Positions 32,202 through 35,803 of a stretch of DNA of 35,803 nt are shown piece after piece (the first letter of the stretch is position 1; each line of letters begins with the position of its first letter). The DNA is taken from positions 1 through 35,803 of IMG/VR virus record IMGVR_UViG_3300027976_001356. One strand, written 5' to 3'. Below the pieces are notes generated by a model. It was not told the origin of the DNA. It searched no databases and saw only the letters and a program-made list of their open reading frames with translations. The position numbers and the translations under genes are program-made. This stretch comes from a virus.

Positions 32202-32225
32202 AAATACTCTATAATTGGAGTATTT
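32202..32225 (+). terminator. Hairpin after the decoration-like gene, possible terminator
   Basis: AAATACTC (32202-32209) and GAGTATTT (32218-32225) form an eight-base stem with an eight-base loop, followed by only one more T. It may be a weak terminator or an mRNA processing/stability hairpin. The core CTAAATA of a late promoter (32200-32206) overlaps its left arm. No tRNA fits this gap. Confidence 0.4.
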
Positions 32226-32260
32226 TATGCTGGCTCCTTAACGCAGTATAAGGAAATATT

Positions 32261-32632
32261 ATGCTTTTGAATGAATTTTTTGGCTCGTATAACTTTAAAA
32301 CAAGTAACGATAAGCACAACAAAGATGCTGAAATGAAAGAGGCTGATCTAGTTTCTGAAATTTTTGAATACATCATCAATAACGACGATCTACACAAAGA
32401 GGATTTTCTACCTGTTGCCGAGCAAATGGCAAGAACAGCAACAAAAGAGCAAAAATCCGACCTTTGGATGCCTATGGCAAATAAAGGATGTCTTAAATTT
32501 TACAAAGAAAACAAAATGAAGGAAGATCCTAAAAAGATTTTTACAATAGAAATGCGTAAAGAATTATGCAATAAGTTAGCGGAGCATTACCAAGGTGATA
32601 TTCTCAAGGGTATCTACAATCTAGGAAAATAA
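32261..32632 (+). CDS. Unknown helical protein with MLLNE start
   Basis: A 123-aa, mostly helical protein preceded by AAGGA. It opens MLLNEFFGSYNF, sharing MLLNE with the following gene and MLLN with the gene at 34489. Residues 25-75 and 95-123 are helices rich in Lys and Glu (SEIFEYIINNDDLHKEDFLP, EMRKELCNKLAEHYQGDILK). The E-F after LNE is a poor fit to the prohead-protease consensus, so it is the weakest of the four genes for a capsid-targeting leader. No family recognised. It starts the last gene block and ends one base before the next start. Confidence 0.62.
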   Translation: MLLNEFFGSYNFKTSNDKHNKDAEMKEADLVSEIFEYIINNDDLHKEDFLPVAEQMARTATKEQKSDLWMPMANKGCLKFYKENKMKEDPKKIFTIEMRKELCNKLAEHYQGDILKGIYNLGK

Positions 32633-32633
32633 T

Positions 32634-33353
32634 ATGTTATTAAACGAAGGCGGCAATGTTGTTCCTGGTGCAGTTGAAATGCGCAAAATGGATTTTCCAT
32701 TAGTAATGGCAAACTTGAAAAAGTTTTTGCCTAAAGGCATTAACCTTTACCCTATTGGTTCAGCGGGTCATAAAGAAGTAAGCAGCGATATTGACGCATT
32801 AATTGATGCAAAAGAACTAATGACTGCATTCCCTGCTAAAGAACTAAAACTAAGCCGTAAAGCACTAGAAGATTTTTTTAAAGAAAAAGGACTATTTGCT
32901 GCCCGTACTGGAGTTAGTGTACATGTGGGTGTGCCCATTGGAGATACTGACAAATTAGTTCAAGTAGACTTAATGGCTGTAGATAATGCTGCGGCTGCAC
33001 AACCTTTGCATACACATGATTATACTGATTCTGGCATGAAGGGCGGAACATTGCACGGTATGTGGGCAGATCTTGCCAATATGAGTTCTGTAGAAGGACA
33101 CAAAAGTGTTATGATGAGTCCTTACAAAGGTCTTGTTGACAGGGCAACTAAAGAACTTGTCACTAATAACAAAGATGAGATTGCAAAAATCATCATCGGT
33201 CCTACTGCAACTGCTGCTGACATGGGCAATCCACAACGAGTATTAGTAGCACTAAAACAATATCCTGACAAGTATCAAACAATTAAAGACAAGTATTTTC
33301 CTACTGAAGGAACTAGAGACTGGTTTAGAACTTTATTGGATCGTGTAGCATGA
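32634..33353 (+). CDS. Pol-beta-superfamily nucleotidyltransferase-like protein
   Basis: A 239-aa protein carrying the minimal nucleotidyltransferase signature: YPIGSAGHKEVSSDIDALID (residues 39-58), with Gly42-Ser43 and the metal-binding D-x-D at Asp52/Asp54, and a probable third carboxylate in VQVDLMAVD (Asp112). Such folds include poly(A) and CCA polymerases, aminoglycoside nucleotidyltransferases and toxin-antitoxin NTases. The usual short G-S-x-x-x-x-D spacing is stretched here by a few residues. The substrate is not readable. An AGGA ribosome site precedes the ATG. The leader MLLNE-G fits an L-x-E/G cleavage site like those of T4 head proteins. The stop overlaps the next start (ATGA). 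Confidence 0.75.
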   Translation: MLLNEGGNVVPGAVEMRKMDFPLVMANLKKFLPKGINLYPIGSAGHKEVSSDIDALIDAKELMTAFPAKELKLSRKALEDFFKEKGLFAARTGVSVHVGVPIGDTDKLVQVDLMAVDNAAAAQPLHTHDYTDSGMKGGTLHGMWADLANMSSVEGHKSVMMSPYKGLVDRATKELVTNNKDEIAKIIIGPTATAADMGNPQRVLVALKQYPDKYQTIKDKYFPTEGTRDWFRTLLDRVA

Positions 33354-34489
33354 AGATAACTGAAATTTTAGTCGAAGCCTCCGTTCCTACAGTAGGACGC
33401 AAGTATCAGCATATTGAAGACTTAGTGTTTACCAATGGTAGTAACGGTGGAGTGCATGCTGTCGAGCGCTTGCGCAGTATGTCTTCACAGGGCGGTACTA
33501 TTGAATTAAAGTGGGATGGTAGTCCTGTTGTTTATTGGGGCAAGGATGAGCAGGGTCGATTTAGTATGATTCCTAAAAATGCCTGGGAATATCTAAAGCG
33601 TGGCAAAACTGAACTAGACAACGGTGTTCCTACTGTTATGTACAGCCCGGAAGATTTAAAAAACTTTATTGCAGGTACAGGTAAAGTAGAACCGGGTAAA
33701 GAAAAAATGCGTCAAGCATATGCAAATAGCATGGCCCAGTTGTGGAATTACTTTGAACAGGCAAGTCCTCCAAGAGGTTATGTAGAAGGCGGTATTCTTT
33801 TTAGTCCAGAAAAACCTGCCAAACTAAATCCCGAAACTGGCGACTATGATTTTACTCCTAACATTACCAGTTTTCATATTCCCGCAACTAGCGATTTGGG
33901 ACAAAGAATTGCAGGAGCAGATGTAATGGTTGCAGTCACTGGATACTTTGCCAAGTTAGGTAGCAGTGATGAAACAAGATTTCCCAATGCTGAAAAACTT
34001 TCAACAAAAGATGTTATTGTACAAGGTACAACATATGTTGAACAAGCACCAGATGTAGATAGCAAATTGCTAGATCAAGCAGAAGCATATATCGATAAAA
34101 ATGCAGGACTGATTGATGGATTCTTAGCACCTAAGCCAGGATTGAGCAAACCGGGCGATATTCTTTACAAATTTTATAATCAAAATTTAAGGCTGGCAGG
34201 AGTTAAAGAAAAATTCAAAGACTGGGCTGCACAAAATCTAAGTGCAGGGCAATCTGGTAAAGTACTAGCAGATCCCGGATTAGATGCAGTATTGACCGCA
34301 GTAGAATTATTGACAAAGGCCAAGATGGATATTATCAATAAGTTAAGTGCAGGAACACACAGCGGAATTAAACAAACAAAACCAGAAGGATATGTACAAG
34401 CACATCCAGGCGGTAAATTTAAAAGAGACTTGCCAGGACAATTTGTTAAAGCAATTGATCAAGGCAACTGGGCACCAAGGAAAGACTAA
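33350..34489 (+). CDS. Ligase-like protein with KWDG motif (possible polynucleotide ligase relative)
   Basis: A 379-aa protein. ELKWDGSPVVYWG contains K-x-DG (Lys54, Asp56, Gly57), the signature of covalent nucleotidyltransferases (DNA/RNA ligases and capping enzymes), in which Lys is adenylylated. GYVEGGILF (143-151) could be a later motif (E-G-x-hydrophobic) of that superfamily, but the final K-x-K motif is not clear. It resembles a family of T4-like phage proteins of uncertain function. Residues 185-379 are alpha/beta with a basic C terminus (HPGGKFKRDLPGQF). The leader MKITEILVE-ASV closely mimics the T4 internal-protein leader, ending in L-V-E then Ala. A proven ligase function cannot be claimed. 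Confidence 0.65.
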   Translation: MKITEILVEASVPTVGRKYQHIEDLVFTNGSNGGVHAVERLRSMSSQGGTIELKWDGSPVVYWGKDEQGRFSMIPKNAWEYLKRGKTELDNGVPTVMYSPEDLKNFIAGTGKVEPGKEKMRQAYANSMAQLWNYFEQASPPRGYVEGGILFSPEKPAKLNPETGDYDFTPNITSFHIPATSDLGQRIAGADVMVAVTGYFAKLGSSDETRFPNAEKLSTKDVIVQGTTYVEQAPDVDSKLLDQAEAYIDKNAGLIDGFLAPKPGLSKPGDILYKFYNQNLRLAGVKEKFKDWAAQNLSAGQSGKVLADPGLDAVLTAVELLTKAKMDIINKLSAGTHSGIKQTKPEGYVQAHPGGKFKRDLPGQFVKAIDQGNWAPRKD

Positions 34490-35803
34490 TGTTATTAAAC
34501 CAATTATTCGAAGCAGTTACAAGAACAGGTAAAGGCAACACAGCCGTAGTAGGTTGGGGTCGTGGCATGGGACACAAAGGACACATGATGTTGGCCAGCA
34601 GTGTTATTACCAAGGCAAAAGAAGCGGGAGGAGATCCTTACTTTGTTGTTAGTCGCACAGTAGGCAAAGATGATCCTATTACTCCGGAAGAAAAACTTGC
34701 GATCTACAAAAAAGTATTTCCAGAACAAGGACATATTTTTCAGGCGGCCAGCGACGAAATTCCAGATTTAACTCGTGTGTTGGCAAACTTAAACAAACAG
34801 GGCTACAAGAATTGTATAGTTGTTGTAGGTGCTGATCAAGTTAAAGCATTTCAGTATTTAAAAAAATACAACGGACACCCGGACAAAGCAGGCAATGTAG
34901 CATTTGAATTTGATAATTTAGATGTAATTAGTCGTCAGGAAACTAGCGATCCTAGTGCAGGCGAAGAAGGACCTCGTGCTACTCCGATGCGTCAAGTGTT
35001 AAATGATCCTAACAAAAGTGACGAAGAACAATTTAGTGTATGGCGTGATGCTATGAGTCCAGAAATTAGTGATAACGAAGTGCGTGATCTAATGAACAAG
35101 GCCAAGACTCGCATGGGTGCATTTGCTAAACCTAAGAAGAAAGGTGTAAGTGAAGGCAAAGTTAAAGATCTCATGATGGATCTTAAAGAACTGTCAGACT
35201 CAGAATTCCAACAGAAATACCACATGAGCAAAGCAGAAGCACGTGAAGGTGTAGCGGAGAGTATGGGCGACAAACGAACTGATCCTGCACCATCTAAAGA
35301 GTTTGTTTCAAATAAATTTTATGTTAAATTTACACCTAATGGTATTGAGTTTACTAGGCGTGGTGAATTAGTTTACACTAAACCTGGAGATTATAGTAAT
35401 CCCACAAGAGGTGATTATAATCTTGCTAAAGGAATTACTACCGAGTTATGGCGAAAAGAACAGCAAGGTGTGGCCGAGGGTGGATTTTTTGATCAAGATC
35501 GACCCAATATTGGTGATGTAGTTAAACATAAACATAGTGGCGCCATGGGTCGAGTCAAAAAGATAGGAACACAAGGTGACACTACTACAGTGTATTTCAA
35601 AGATGCCAAAACAGGCGCAATGAATTATGGTGAATGGAAGAAGCACGTGTTTCCAATTAAAAAGCAAGGTATGGCGGAGGGCTCTGCACAAAATACACCA
35701 CAACAAGCAAAAGTCCGTGCAGCAATAGTAGCGGGTATGAAGTCATCTGATGAGTTTAATGCTGCGAAAGTAGCCGCAGCTGGCGTAGCAAGAGACAAAA
35801 GCG
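34489..35803 (+). CDS. HxGH nucleotidyltransferase with modular linker-repeat tail (3' truncated)
   Basis: A frame of 438 residues open to the window edge, with its ATG overlapping the previous stop (TAATG). Residues 15-200 form an HxGH nucleotidyltransferase: VVGWGRGMGHKGHMMLASSV carries HKGH (29-32), NCIVVVGADQVKAF (108-121) the G-A-D strand, and RATPMRQ (163-169) the T-x-x-R segment, as in NMN adenylyltransferase-type enzymes. After residue 215 the protein is a chain of small modules separated by G-(V/M)-(A/S)-E linkers ending at E222, E257, E330 and E397. The module at 331-397 looks like a small beta-barrel (NIGDVVKHKHSGAMGRVKKI). The leader MLLNQLFE-AVT fits an L-x-E/A cleavage site. It could be a packaged, cleaved internal protein; inference. 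Confidence 0.75.
   Translation, partial: MLLNQLFEAVTRTGKGNTAVVGWGRGMGHKGHMMLASSVITKAKEAGGDPYFVVSRTVGKDDPITPEEKLAIYKKVFPEQGHIFQAASDEIPDLTRVLANLNKQGYKNCIVVVGADQVKAFQYLKKYNGHPDKAGNVAFEFDNLDVISRQETSDPSAGEEGPRATPMRQVLNDPNKSDEEQFSVWRDAMSPEISDNEVRDLMNKAKTRMGAFAKPKKKGVSEGKVKDLMMDLKELSDSEFQQKYHMSKAEAREGVAESMGDKRTDPAPSKEFVSNKFYVKFTPNGIEFTRRGELVYTKPGDYSNPTRGDYNLAKGITTELWRKEQQGVAEGGFFDQDRPNIGDVVKHKHSGAMGRVKKIGTQGDTTTVYFKDAKTGAMNYGEWKKHVFPIKKQGMAEGSAQNTPQQAKVRAAIVAGMKSSDEFNAAKVAAAGVARDKS

Overview
The window is part of the genome of a tailed DNA phage of the T4-like myovirus type with a Gram-negative, probably marine, bacterial host. The T4-like reading rests on a clamp-loader ATPase of the gp44 type, a gp31/GroES-like co-chaperonin, and octamers matching or close to the T4 late-promoter core TATAAATA in front of virion and lysis genes. 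The Gram-negative host follows from a complete lysis set with both spanins. PhoH, the MazG-like enzyme, peptide deformylase and the large repeat-rich fibre proteins are typical of marine T4-like phages. The DNA is AT-rich and tightly packed: most neighbours overlap by 1, 4 or 8 nt, no gene-free stretch exceeds 300 bases, and I see no tRNA, IS element, integrase or CRISPR. Nearly everything is on the plus strand; only the small basic protein at 234-542 and phoH (22260-23000) are on the minus strand.

Layout. (1) 1-725: the 3' end of an unknown gene, a two-way terminator, a small Lys/Pro-rich protein, and a leader with late-promoter-like octamers. (2) 726-17461: a virion adhesin operon with a 2109-aa beta-helix fibre protein, a short relative sharing its N-terminal module, a 905-aa protein with Ig/cadherin-like repeats, three collagen-like (Gly-X-Y) fibres, a subtilisin-family protease and two small proteins. 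(3) 17479-22196: non-structural genes in two transcription units, comprising a small protein resembling part of DNA polymerase III alpha, a GroES-like co-chaperonin and a MazG-like pyrophosphohydrolase, then a cytidylyltransferase, a metallophosphoesterase and the gp44 clamp loader. (4) phoH on the opposite strand. (5) 23113-27366: two conserved phage proteins, then lysis genes (GH19 endolysin, inner spanin, embedded outer spanin, holin) and small exported proteins. (6) 27429-31720: J-domain chaperone, peptide deformylase, ClpA-like unfoldase and an unknown protein. (7) 31728-end: a late-promoter virion-type gene followed by four genes, three of which encode nucleotidyl-transfer-type proteins.

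Two promoter classes appear to divide the genome. Three non-structural units start with sigma70-like promoters of one geometry (-35, 17-nt spacer, -10, six bases, ATG), which predicts leaderless mRNAs; in two of them the -35 box is the loop of a hairpin that ends, or could end, the preceding unit. Virion, lysis and distal genes instead follow late-type octamers and mostly have Shine-Dalgarno sites.

The most unusual region is 32261-35803. Three of its four proteins begin with a 5-9 residue leader ending in a match to the T4 prohead-protease consensus (L-x-E then A/G), like the capsid-targeting leaders of T4 internal proteins. The last also carries repeated G-V/M-A/S-E linkers between small modules. 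This suggests nucleotidyl-transfer enzymes packaged in the head and delivered with the DNA. That is inference and can be tested by virion proteomics.
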